DNA of 62,661 bases, taken from positions 1 to 62,661 of the forward strand of contig JAEWYW010000010.1 of NCBI GenBank assembly GCA_023458535.1. The letters run 5' to 3'. This stretch comes from Bacteroidota bacterium. GTDB lineage: Bacteria > Bacteroidota > Bacteroidia > Flavobacteriales > Weeksellaceae. Shown one piece after another: positions 34,552 to 42,392 of the stretch. A program made the position numbers and the translations under genes. The first letter of the stretch is position 1, and each line of letters begins with the position of its first letter. The notes beneath the pieces are model-generated. The model was not told the origin of the DNA and ran no database searches. It was given only the letters and a program-made list of their open reading frames with translations.

Positions 34552-35799
34552 ATGAAATCATTTATTGAATATCCGTCGAATTCAGATTTTTCTATACACA
34601 ACATTCCTTTCGGAGTGGCTGTTTTTAATAAAGAATACATCGCATGTTGTACAAGAATCGGAGATCAGGTGATAGATTTGGCTTCGTTGTACGATTTCGG
34701 ATATTTCGATGATGTCGATGGCTTAGACGATAATTATTTTGAAGCTTATACTTTAAATGAATTTATCGAACTAGGAAAACCAGTCACCAATGCTGTTCGT
34801 TTAAAAATTCAGTCTTTATTGTTAGAGGATTCTGCACTATCTAAAGATGAAAAAACCATAGAAACTTGTTTTTACGATATTGAAGATGTAAAAATGATGA
34901 TGCCTGTTCATGTGCCCAATTACACAGATTTTTACAGCAGCATAGAACACGCCACCAACGTTGGGAAATTATTCAGAGATCCTGCCAATGCACTTTTACC
35001 AAACTGGAAGCATATTCCTGTAGGGTATCATGGCAGAGCATCGTCAATTGTGATTTCTGGAACAAATATTTACCGTCCAAAAGGTCAGATGAAACCAGCA
35101 GATATGGACAAGCCTATTTTTGGGCCATGCAAACAACTGGATTTCGAGTTGGAGATGGCTTTCATCATCAATAAAAATACAGAAATGGGCGAAAATATCC
35201 CTGTTAGCGAAGCGGAAGATGCCATTTTTGGATTGGTTGTGTTTAATGATTGGTCGGCAAGAGACATTCAAAGTTGGGAATATGTTCCCTTGGGGCCATT
35301 CTTAGGTAAAAACTTTGGGTCTTCAATATCACCTTGGGTGGTAACACTTGAGGCTTTAGAACCTTTCAGAATGACTTCCCCAACACAGGAGCCAGAGGTT
35401 TTAGATTATCTGAAATTTGAGGGCAAGAAAAATTACGATGTAAATTTAGAAGTGTATTTACAACCGGAAGGAGGTAAAGCCAACTTAATTTCTGAAAGCA
35501 ATTTCAATTTTATGTATTGGAATATGTGTCAGCAACTGGCGCATCACACCATCAACGGCTGTAATATGGAAGTTGGTGATATGTACGCCAGCGGAACGAT
35601 CTCTGGAAGCGATCCAAAATCTTTTGGTTCCATGCTGGAGTTAACATGGAGAGGACAAAACCCAATACAGCTAGAAAACGGACAAGAAAGAAAGTTTATT
35701 GAAGACAATGATATCATTATTATGAAAGCTTGGTCTGAAAAAGACGGCATCAGAGTTGGTTTCGGTGAAGTTTCAGGTAAAATTCTTCCCGCAAAATAA
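34552..35799 (+). CDS. fahA: fumarylacetoacetase
   Basis: This 415-residue enzyme hydrolyses fumarylacetoacetate to fumarate and acetoacetate, the last step of tyrosine degradation. The N-terminal SH3-like part (PFGVAVFN) is followed by the FAH domain: YTDFYSSIEHATNVGKLFR, HIPVGYHGRASSIVISG, the metal-site FELEMAFIIN and VVFNDWSARDIQSWEYVPLGPFLGKNFGSS. SGTISGSDPKSFGSMLELTW closes it. Full length compared with the mammalian enzyme. No maleylacetoacetate isomerase gene is next to it. Confidence 0.96.
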   Translation: MKSFIEYPSNSDFSIHNIPFGVAVFNKEYIACCTRIGDQVIDLASLYDFGYFDDVDGLDDNYFEAYTLNEFIELGKPVTNAVRLKIQSLLLEDSALSKDEKTIETCFYDIEDVKMMMPVHVPNYTDFYSSIEHATNVGKLFRDPANALLPNWKHIPVGYHGRASSIVISGTNIYRPKGQMKPADMDKPIFGPCKQLDFELEMAFIINKNTEMGENIPVSEAEDAIFGLVVFNDWSARDIQSWEYVPLGPFLGKNFGSSISPWVVTLEALEPFRMTSPTQEPEVLDYLKFEGKKNYDVNLEVYLQPEGGKANLISESNFNFMYWNMCQQLAHHTINGCNMEVGDMYASGTISGSDPKSFGSMLELTWRGQNPIQLENGQERKFIEDNDIIIMKAWSEKDGIRVGFGEVSGKILPAK

Positions 35800-35828
35800 T
35801 TTTTTAATTTAGTCTGAATGATGCATAC

Positions 35829-35855
35829 ATTTTCATTTCGATGAAGAAGAAATCT
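35829..35855 (+). repeat. decayed copy of the 11380 repeat (left half)
   Basis: TTTCATTTCGATGAAGAAG and the following AAATCT match the left half of the element at 11380 at nearly every base apart from one missing G. The right half survives only as scattered fragments (GAGAT at 35898, TGTCATTCT near 35930). No coding potential in the surrounding 220 bp. Confidence 0.45.
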
Positions 35856-36023
35856 GATGAAATGATAGGTAAAGCTTTAGTTTACATCATCTTATCCGAG
35901 ATAAAATAGCAGAAATTCAGCAAGAAAACTGTCATTCTAAAAATAACTTAATTAGTATTGATTTATTATTTTTAGATTGACAGTTGTTTTATACAAATCT
36001 TTACAAAAATACTTTCAATTTCA

Positions 36024-36845
36024 ATGAAAACAGTAATTCCTTCTGAGATAACATCCGTACAATTGCAAACCATTATGCAGACAGCAGTTTCACCAAGACC
36101 TATTGCATTAGCTTCCACAGTTGATAAAGATGGAAACTCGAATTTATCGCCATTCAGTTTTTTCAATATGTTCAGTACTGTGCCGCCCATTCTTATTTTT
36201 TCACCATCACGCAGAGTAAGAGATAACACCACAAAGCATACCTTGGAAAACGTTTTGGAAGTTCCCGAAGTGGTTATTGGAACGGTTAATTACCCTATTG
36301 TACAGCAAATTTCTTTGGCTTCTACAGAATATGAATTGGGGGTAAATGAGTTTGTAAAATCTGGACTTACCATGAAAGACGCCGATTTAGTTCAGTCAAA
36401 ATTGATTGAGGAATGTCCAGTAAATTTCGAATGCAAAGTTTTAGAAGTAAAATCTTTGGGAACCGAAGGTGGCGCGGGAAATTTGGTAATTTGCGAGGTT
36501 CAGAAAATACACATCCGCGAGGAATATTTAGATGAAAATGGAAATCTCAATCAGCAGAAATTGGATATGGTAGCAAGGCTAGGATCCAACTGGTATTCGC
36601 GAAGCAATGAAAATTCTCTATTTGAAGTTCCAAAACCTTTAGTAACAAAAGGAATAGGCTTCGACAGACTTCCAGATGCAATTAAATTGAGCAAAATATT
36701 CACTGGAAACGATTTAGGAATGTTAGCAAACGTTGAAATTCTACCAGAAGGAAATTACACTGCAGATGAAGAAGTTCATCAAAAAGCTCAGCAAGCACTT
36801 CTTAAAAATGATATCGAACAAGCTTGGGAAATTTTAATAAAGTAA
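36024..36845 (+). CDS. flavin reductase family protein
   Basis: This 273-residue FMN-binding split-barrel protein (flavin reductase/DIM6-NTAB family) reads ISPRPIALASTVD-like 'VSPRPIALASTVDKDGNSNLSPFSFF', then PPILIFSPSRRVRDNTTKHTLENV and VNEFVKSGLTM, 'EGGAGNLVICEVQKIHI' near 150-165. Such proteins reduce flavin or act as flavoprotein oxidoreductases; the substrate is unknown. It follows fahA after a 224-bp gap, so it may or may not belong to tyrosine breakdown. A strong terminator follows. Confidence 0.88.
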   Translation: MKTVIPSEITSVQLQTIMQTAVSPRPIALASTVDKDGNSNLSPFSFFNMFSTVPPILIFSPSRRVRDNTTKHTLENVLEVPEVVIGTVNYPIVQQISLASTEYELGVNEFVKSGLTMKDADLVQSKLIEECPVNFECKVLEVKSLGTEGGAGNLVICEVQKIHIREEYLDENGNLNQQKLDMVARLGSNWYSRSNENSLFEVPKPLVTKGIGFDRLPDAIKLSKIFTGNDLGMLANVEILPEGNYTADEEVHQKAQQALLKNDIEQAWEILIK

Positions 36846-36849
36846 AAAG

Positions 36850-36884
36850 AAAAGGTTTTTATGAATTCATAAAAACCTTTTTTT
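36850..36884 (+). terminator. intrinsic terminator after the flavin reductase gene
   Basis: Perfect AAAGGTTTTTATGAA / TTCATAAAAACCTTT stem and T run, five bases past the stop codon. Confidence 0.88.
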
Positions 36885-36908
36885 ATTTTTGATTCACAAT
36901 ATAATCAT

Positions 36909-37565
36909 ATGGAAAACCACCATCACCCAGAAAGAAAGAATTTTCAGATCGATAGAATGATTCTTTTTACCGATGCTGTATTTGCTATTGCCATCACACT
37001 TTTAGTGATTGATTTAAAAGTTCCCTCAATCCCTGAAAATGGAACAGAACAGGATTTCCTGAATTCTATTTTGCAGCAACTGCCAAACTTTATTGGCTTT
37101 ATCATGAGTTTTTTCATTATTGGATTGTACTGGTTTTTGCATCACAAAATCTTTGGTTTTGTTACCAATTATACCAATAAATTAATCTGGCTCAATCTCA
37201 TTTTTTTGTTATCCATCGTTTTGATGCCTTATACCACTTCCATTTACAGCGAATATTCTACCGACGAAAGAATCATGCTTATATCTCCATATGCCATGTA
37301 TGTTTTCAATCTTTGTTTTACGGGCTTCACCGAGTGGCTGCTCCTAAAATACATTTATAATCCCAAAAACAAAGTTGCAGAACTGCTACCAAGCCTGGAA
37401 GTAAGAAAATCTGCATTGAGGAGAGCATTGATGGTTCCGTTGGTATTTTTCTTTTCTTTATTGCTGACCTTCGCAAGTCCGGAGTTCGGCAGGTTATTCT
37501 TATTTACGATACCTATTTTTAACCGCATTCTTGCACCCAAAAAAATAAAAAAGGTTGCTAATTAA
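36909..37565 (+). CDS. TMEM175/DUF1211 family potassium-channel-like protein
   Basis: This 218-residue membrane protein carries the signature RMILFTDAVFAIAITLLVIDL (about 18-38), followed by further segments at about 60-82, 93-110, 120-145 and 175-205. TMEM175 proteins are K+ leak channels without a classical selectivity filter; the FTDAVFAIAIT stretch lines the pore. The N-terminus is His-rich (MENHHHPERK). Bacterial members are single-repeat tetramers. It is convergent with terC and shares its terminator. Confidence 0.88.
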   Translation: MENHHHPERKNFQIDRMILFTDAVFAIAITLLVIDLKVPSIPENGTEQDFLNSILQQLPNFIGFIMSFFIIGLYWFLHHKIFGFVTNYTNKLIWLNLIFLLSIVLMPYTTSIYSEYSTDERIMLISPYAMYVFNLCFTGFTEWLLLKYIYNPKNKVAELLPSLEVRKSALRRALMVPLVFFFSLLLTFASPEFGRLFLFTIPIFNRILAPKKIKKVAN

Positions 37566-37579
37566 ATCAACCTTTTTTT
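37547..37579. terminator. bidirectional terminator
   Basis: AAAAAAGGTTG / CAACCTTTTTT stem with a ten-base loop, overlapping the end of the TMEM175 gene and next to the terC stop. Confidence 0.8.
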
Positions 37580-37583
37580 ATTA

Positions 37584-38414
37584 TTATTTTTTATTTTCTG
37601 AGTCTTCAATCTCAAAGTTGTTTTTCAATTTAGGAGAAATTTCCAGAGCTTTCTTTTCCTTAGAACGAAGTCTGATGTTGAGCATTTCCACAATTAAACT
37701 GAATGCCAAACAAGAGTAAATAATGTTCTTGCTGATGTGCTGATGAATACCCTCTGCTACCAACATTACCCCAATAACCACTAAGAAAGACAATGCCAAC
37801 ATCTGCAAACTTGGATGTTTATTGATAATTCTTGATATTGGTCCCGCAAAAGCCATCATAATTGCGATGGATACAATTACTGCAATAATCATTAACACAA
37901 CGTTATCTACTAAACCTACCGCTGTAAGTATAGAATCTAATGAGAAAACCATGTCCACCAAAATAATCTGTATGATAACAGTAGTTAAAAGCCCTGATGC
38001 TGCAGACTTTGGAGCGTGACCACCTTCATCACCTTGCATTTTAGAGTGAATTTCGAAGGTACTTTTACCAATTAAGAATATACCACCCACCAAAAGAATA
38101 ATATCTTTCCAGCTAAGCATCAACGGACCGCCATTTATAGGATCGTCCATAAAGCCGAGCGTGAGGACGGGTTCTTTGAGTCCGATGATCCAATTGATCA
38201 TGAGCAATAAAACAACACGGAAAACCATCGCCAATACCAAACCGATGTTTCGCGCCATTTTTTGCTGTTTCTCTGGCAACTTGCCAGCAATAATCGATAT
38301 AAAAATAATGTTATCTACACCCAAAACAATCTCCAAGAATGTTAAGGTAAGTAAGCTGATCCAAATCTGCGGTTCTGCAAAGTTTGGAAGTTCTAATGCG
38401 GAAAATAAATCCAT
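37584..38414 (-). CDS. TerC family integral membrane protein
   Basis: This 276-residue protein has seven predicted membrane segments. TerC features: TFLEIVLGVDNIIFISIIAGKLP (first segment, with the conserved acidic residue and Asn), FLIGKSTFEIHSKM, and the second acidic motif VDMVFSLDSILTAVGLVD near 150-170. TerC proteins are linked to metal ion export (manganese) and tellurium resistance. The charged linker DEGGHAPKS precedes the central helices. A TATTTTTG box at 38436-38443 lies 21 bases before the ATG. Confidence 0.92.
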   Translation of the reverse strand: MDLFSALELPNFAEPQIWISLLTLTFLEIVLGVDNIIFISIIAGKLPEKQQKMARNIGLVLAMVFRVVLLLMINWIIGLKEPVLTLGFMDDPINGGPLMLSWKDIILLVGGIFLIGKSTFEIHSKMQGDEGGHAPKSAASGLLTTVIIQIILVDMVFSLDSILTAVGLVDNVVLMIIAVIVSIAIMMAFAGPISRIINKHPSLQMLALSFLVVIGVMLVAEGIHQHISKNIIYSCLAFSLIVEMLNIRLRSKEKKALEISPKLKNNFEIEDSENKK

Positions 38415-38462
38415 AATTTTTCAAATTTTCACTCACAAAAATACAATATTTCTATATTGATT

Positions 38463-39302
38463 CTAATGTTTATTTATAAAATCTATAGCTTTTTGAGTAA
38501 TAAAATAGAGATGTTCAGGCAGTTGATTTTCCTGCCAAGGTTCCTTAGCTCCAAAAACATGATTGGCACCTTCAACCAATAATATTTCTGAGGTTTTACA
38601 CCATTCGTGTAATAAATGTGCTTCCTTATCCTTCACGGCATCATCGTCTGTACCTTGAACAATTAAAAAAGGTTTTTCTAAGTGTTGTGCTGCATATTGA
38701 ATATTGAAACGATCTTCATTGGCTAGGAAATCTTCATAGTACTGAAAATAATGGGGCATCTGCTGGTGTGTTCTCAAATTTTCAGAATACATCACTCCTT
38801 CTTCTTTCCATTTTTCCAAACGCTCGCCATTAGGAAACCTGTATTTAAAATTGCTAACACCTGCAAAGGTGATGAGTTTCTTTACCCTCTCATCCTCGAA
38901 TGCTGTGAGTACAGCAACACCGCCGCCTCTGCTATGCCCAATGATTGAAATATGGTCTGGATCCACATTATCATGCATTGAAAAATAATCTAAGACCGCT
39001 TTAAAATCTGACATTTCCTTTGAGAAATTATTCTGTCCAAAAGCTTCTAAATCTCCAAATTCATTTGGTTTTTCTAATGTGGTTCCGTTGTGTGAGAAAT
39101 TAAATTTTACGAAGAAAAATCCAGCTTTAGCAAATTCTTCAGCCATTAAACTCCAAGCACCCCAGTCTTTGTAACCTTTGTATCCATGTGCAAAAACTAC
39201 CAAAGGCAGTTTATGTTGTGATTCAGGATAAAAGGCATCCGCCAGAATAGTTTTGGTTTCTGGATTCTCAATTTTTATATGAAGTTGTTTTTGAATATTC
39301 AT
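38463..39302 (-). CDS. alpha/beta hydrolase
   Basis: This 279-residue cytoplasmic hydrolase has the oxyanion motif VVFAHGYKGYKDWG (about 35-48), the nucleophile elbow ISIIGHSRGGGVAVL (Ser near 124), an Asp in VQGTDDDAVKDKEA and a His in VEGANHVFGAKEPW, completing the triad. Resembles dienelactone-hydrolase-like or acyl-peptidase-like enzymes; the substrate is unknown. No signal peptide. It lies 116 bp after the M13 peptidase gene on the same strand, beyond a terminator and a GC-rich palindrome. Confidence 0.88.
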   Translation of the reverse strand: MNIQKQLHIKIENPETKTILADAFYPESQHKLPLVVFAHGYKGYKDWGAWSLMAEEFAKAGFFFVKFNFSHNGTTLEKPNEFGDLEAFGQNNFSKEMSDFKAVLDYFSMHDNVDPDHISIIGHSRGGGVAVLTAFEDERVKKLITFAGVSNFKYRFPNGERLEKWKEEGVMYSENLRTHQQMPHYFQYYEDFLANEDRFNIQYAAQHLEKPFLIVQGTDDDAVKDKEAHLLHEWCKTSEILLVEGANHVFGAKEPWQENQLPEHLYFITQKAIDFINKH

Positions 39303-39339
39303 TTTTTAATATTGATTGGTTTTTGAAGATAGTGATTAT

Positions 39340-39390
39340 TTTTTTTGAATATGGGGCGGCGGCGGAGCCGCCGCCCCATATTCAAAAAAA
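39340..39390. repeat. 51-bp perfect GC-rich palindrome
   Basis: 24-base arms (39340-39363 and 39367-39390) are exact reverse complements around the loop GGA. The inner 11 bases of each arm (GGGGCGGCGGC) are all G or C in an otherwise AT-rich region, and the outer part is seven T residues plus GAATAT. T lies at the 5' side and A at the 3' side on both strands, so it is not a normal terminator itself. Confidence 0.85.
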
Positions 39391-39412
39391 TCGCCTGAAA
39401 ACTCAGACGATT
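39384..39412 (-). terminator. intrinsic terminator after the first M13 peptidase gene
   Basis: On the minus strand AATCGTCTGA pairs with TCAGGCGATT (one wobble) and runs into seven T residues. Those T residues are also the outer arm of the adjoining GC-rich palindrome. Confidence 0.75.
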
Positions 39413-39418
39413 TTATTT

Positions 39419-41509
39419 TTACCATATTTTAATTCTTTCTGCTGGTGCCTTATATAATTTATCACCAGGCTTGATATCAAAAGCTTTTTGGAAAGAATCC
39501 TGATTTACAAGAGGTCCAAACGCTCTAAAATATCCAGGTGAATGCGGATCGGTTTTCACTTGGTTCACCATATACTGCTCTGTAGATTTCGTTCTCCACA
39601 CTGTTGCCCAACTCATAAAAAATCTTTGATCTTGTGTAAAACCACTGATTTTTCCTGGATTTCCATGATCTTTCAAATACATTTGCAATGCATCGTAAGC
39701 CACTGCTACTCCACCAAGGTCACCGATATTTTCACCACTTGTAAATTTACCATTTACAAAACTACCTTTTACAGGTTCATATTGGTCGTATTGGGCAGCT
39801 AATTGTGCCACTTTAGCATCGAAATTTTTACGGTCGGAATCAGTCCACCAATTATTGAGGTTTCCATCACCGTCAAATCTTGAACCACTGTCGTCGAAGC
39901 CATGAGAAATTTCGTGACCTATTACCGCACCTATTCCACCAAAATTAACAGCTGGGTCGGCTTTTGGATTAAAGAAGGGAGGTTGTAAAATGGCTGCTGG
40001 GAAAACAATTTCGTTGTTAGAACCGCTATAATAAGCGTTAACCGTCTGCGGACTCATTCCCCACTCGGTTTTATCCACAGGCTTACCTACTTTTTCAAGA
40101 TTTTTTTGATACGTCCAAGCCGAAACATTTTGCAAATTAGAATATAGGCTTGCCCCGTTTTTAGGCGACTCCACTATTAATTTCGAATAATCTTTCCACT
40201 TATCTGGATATGCAATTTTTACTGAAAACTTCGATAGCTTTTCCTGAGCTTTTACTTTAGTTTCAGGCGACATCCAATCAATTTCGTTGATGTGGGTTTT
40301 AAAAGATTTCAATAAATAATCAATATAGGTTTCCATTTGTTTTTTGGATTCCGGAGTGAAATATTTATCTACATATACTTTTCCAAAAGCCTCGCCCAAA
40401 ACACCGTTAATGGTTGCCAGACCTCTTTTGTTAAGTGCTCTTTGTTCTTTCTGGCCTTGCAGATATTTCGAATAAAAATCAAAACGAATTTGGTCTAAAT
40501 CCTCGCTTAATGAACTGGCAGAGCCGCTAACAAGATGATATTTCAAATAATCTTTTACCAAAGGAAGGTTTTTAGAATTCAGGAACTGATCTAGATTTTG
40601 GTAATATTTTACTTCGCCTACAATCACCTTATCTGTATTTACCCCAACTTCATTCAGATATTTTGGAAGATCAACAGATTTCACCAAAGTCTTCAACTCA
40701 GGCATTGTTTTAGGATTGTAACGCAGATTGGCATCTCTATTTTGTTCCAAAGTCAGCATGGTATTCGCCATCTTCTTTTCAAAATTCACCACGTTTTGCG
40801 CGGCTTGGTCAGCATTTTTATACCCCAAAACATTGAACAGCTTACTTACATAATTTGTATACTCGGCAAGCGTTTTTGTATTGGCTTCGTTGGTTTTCTG
40901 ATAATAATCTCGCCCTAAACCTAAATCTGGACCGCCCAAATAAACGGCATTCATTTTAGAGTTTTTCAGGTCTGCGCCTACTCTCCAACCGTAGAACGAA
41001 TTGTCCCCTAATTTGGTAGCTTCATTCAAATATTTTTGAAGATCCGCTATCGTTTTTATGGCATCTATTTTTGATAAATCATTTTGTATGGGTTTTATGC
41101 CATCGGCATTTCTTTTCTGAATATCAACGTAAGAAGCATATAAATTCTGGATTTTCTCCCCCTCGGAACCAGCAGCAAATTTTTCAGAAAGAATTTTATT
41201 TAAAATATCCAATGAAGCATTGTCTACATCCTCGCGCAACGCATTAAAAGAGCCCCAACTCGATTTATCGGAAGGAATTTCAGCAGTTTTCATCCAACCC
41301 CCGTTTACATAACTGAAAAAATCGTCCTGCGGACGCACAGAAGTATCCATGTAAGACAAATTAATTCCATAGTCTTCTTTGGTTACTTCAGGTTTTTTTT
41401 CCGTTGCTACACTTGATGTGTTCTCTTTCTCAACTGATTTTGTGGAAGAACAAGACTGCAAAAAAACTATTCCAGCAAGAGCCAGAACGCCTATACTTAA
41501 TTTTTTCAT
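39419..41509 (-). CDS. M13 family metallopeptidase (PepO/neprilysin-like), lipoprotein
   Basis: The ATG at 41509 gives 696 residues with a lipobox (VFLQSC, Cys about 20); a longer frame to 41572 adds no recognisable sequence. The N-terminal M13 part starts DTSVRPQDDFFSYVNGGWMKTAEIPSDK. The zinc site is VIGHEISHGFDDSGS (about 531), with the third ligand in ENIGDLGGVAVAYDAL. NAYYSGSNNEIVFPAAILQPP and the C-terminal VRAFGPL-like YFRAFGPLVNQDSF are hallmarks. It cleaves oligopeptides in the periplasm or at the surface. It is paralogous to the gene at 42393. Confidence 0.95.
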   Translation of the reverse strand: MKKLSIGVLALAGIVFLQSCSSTKSVEKENTSSVATEKKPEVTKEDYGINLSYMDTSVRPQDDFFSYVNGGWMKTAEIPSDKSSWGSFNALREDVDNASLDILNKILSEKFAAGSEGEKIQNLYASYVDIQKRNADGIKPIQNDLSKIDAIKTIADLQKYLNEATKLGDNSFYGWRVGADLKNSKMNAVYLGGPDLGLGRDYYQKTNEANTKTLAEYTNYVSKLFNVLGYKNADQAAQNVVNFEKKMANTMLTLEQNRDANLRYNPKTMPELKTLVKSVDLPKYLNEVGVNTDKVIVGEVKYYQNLDQFLNSKNLPLVKDYLKYHLVSGSASSLSEDLDQIRFDFYSKYLQGQKEQRALNKRGLATINGVLGEAFGKVYVDKYFTPESKKQMETYIDYLLKSFKTHINEIDWMSPETKVKAQEKLSKFSVKIAYPDKWKDYSKLIVESPKNGASLYSNLQNVSAWTYQKNLEKVGKPVDKTEWGMSPQTVNAYYSGSNNEIVFPAAILQPPFFNPKADPAVNFGGIGAVIGHEISHGFDDSGSRFDGDGNLNNWWTDSDRKNFDAKVAQLAAQYDQYEPVKGSFVNGKFTSGENIGDLGGVAVAYDALQMYLKDHGNPGKISGFTQDQRFFMSWATVWRTKSTEQYMVNQVKTDPHSPGYFRAFGPLVNQDSFQKAFDIKPGDKLYKAPAERIKIW

Positions 41510-41639
41510 GAATAAAATTTTAAAAATAAAAGAATAACAATGTTCTATAAGATTAATTTCAAGTGAAAACACTTACAGCACTGCTTTATTCGAGGAACTA
41601 AAATAGTGAATTATTGCGAGATACGAAAATTGTAATTTT

Positions 41640-41666
41640 AGGTGGCTGAGGCTCTCGAAGCCACAC
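41640..41666. repeat. short inverted repeat of flavobacterial type
   Basis: GTGGCT / AGCCAC arms around GAGGCTCTCGA. It resembles the GTGGCTGAGCCTGTCGAAGCCAC-like units scattered in flavobacterial genomes, here with a changed centre. It lies between the two M13 peptidase genes, upstream of the first one. Confidence 0.4.
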
Positions 41667-41745
41667 TATCAAACTCAAATTCCTCCCAAGAAAAACGTTC
41701 ACTTCGAAAACCTCCATGATTTGTTTTCCTAATAGATGATTTTAA

Positions 41746-42321
41746 CTAATCTCTGTTTTTTTGTAGATCCTGAATGCACTGTTCTCTGATCTTCCAAATC
41801 TCCTCTAGTGAGAAATTTAATTTTTCTGCCTGAAGCCAAGAGACTAAAAATTTTTGATGGATTGAAACTTTATGATCAGCAATCTCATGATGTTCCAACT
41901 CCTGTTCGAATACAATTTGATTTTTAAAATCGCTGTAACTCGCATTAGGTTTGGTAAAATCGAAATACTCTTCTTTAAATTTCAAATAATTGTGAGCTTC
42001 GGGAATATAGTTCAGCTGGTATTTATCCAAAGTTTTCTTGATTGCAGGAGCGTAATGGGAGTCCATTTTAAAAATCCCTAACATCAGTTTTACATCTTTT
42101 TTCCCATTTTCCAAAGCTAATTTTCTTAACGCTGCATGTTTTGTGCTGCAGGTTCCTCCTTGCTCTTTGATAACTGCCAATACATCTTTTTTATCCGAAT
42201 TTCTTTTATATGTTAAACGAGCTATGAACATTGATGCAGATTCAAAATTATCAATACCCAGCTTCAAAAATTCAGTTGAAACAATTCCTTTAGAATCTAT
42301 TGTAAAATTGAAATCCTGCAT
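41746..42321 (-). CDS. hypothetical protein with transglutaminase-like Cys-His-Asp arrangement
   Basis: This 191-residue cytoplasmic protein (no signal) contains KEQGGTCSTKHAALRKLA with C58 at the start of a helix, as in papain/transglutaminase folds. H110 in IPEAHNYLKF and D121 in EYFDFT follow, spaced like a Cys-His-Asp triad. I know no named family for it. It sits between the two M13 peptidase genes on the same strand and may be cotranscribed with the first. Enzymatic activity is inference. Confidence 0.7.
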   Translation of the reverse strand: MQDFNFTIDSKGIVSTEFLKLGIDNFESASMFIARLTYKRNSDKKDVLAVIKEQGGTCSTKHAALRKLALENGKKDVKLMLGIFKMDSHYAPAIKKTLDKYQLNYIPEAHNYLKFKEEYFDFTKPNASYSDFKNQIVFEQELEHHEIADHKVSIHQKFLVSWLQAEKLNFSLEEIWKIREQCIQDLQKNRD

Positions 42322-42344
42322 CCGTAAATTTTAAGCTAAAATAT

Positions 42345-42371
42345 AAAAAAACCACCCTAAAAAGAGTGGTT
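42345..42371 (-). terminator. intrinsic terminator after the second M13 peptidase gene
   Basis: AACCACTCT / AGGGTGGTT stem (minus strand, one wobble) with a four-base loop and T run. Confidence 0.8.
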
Positions 42372-42392
42372 GTAAGTATTGCAAAAGAAAAA

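Noticed and set aside
39340..39390. GC-rich palindrome read as an intrinsic terminator
   Set aside because: The tract after the stem is A, not T, on both strands; the real terminator is the neighbouring hairpin at 39384-39412.
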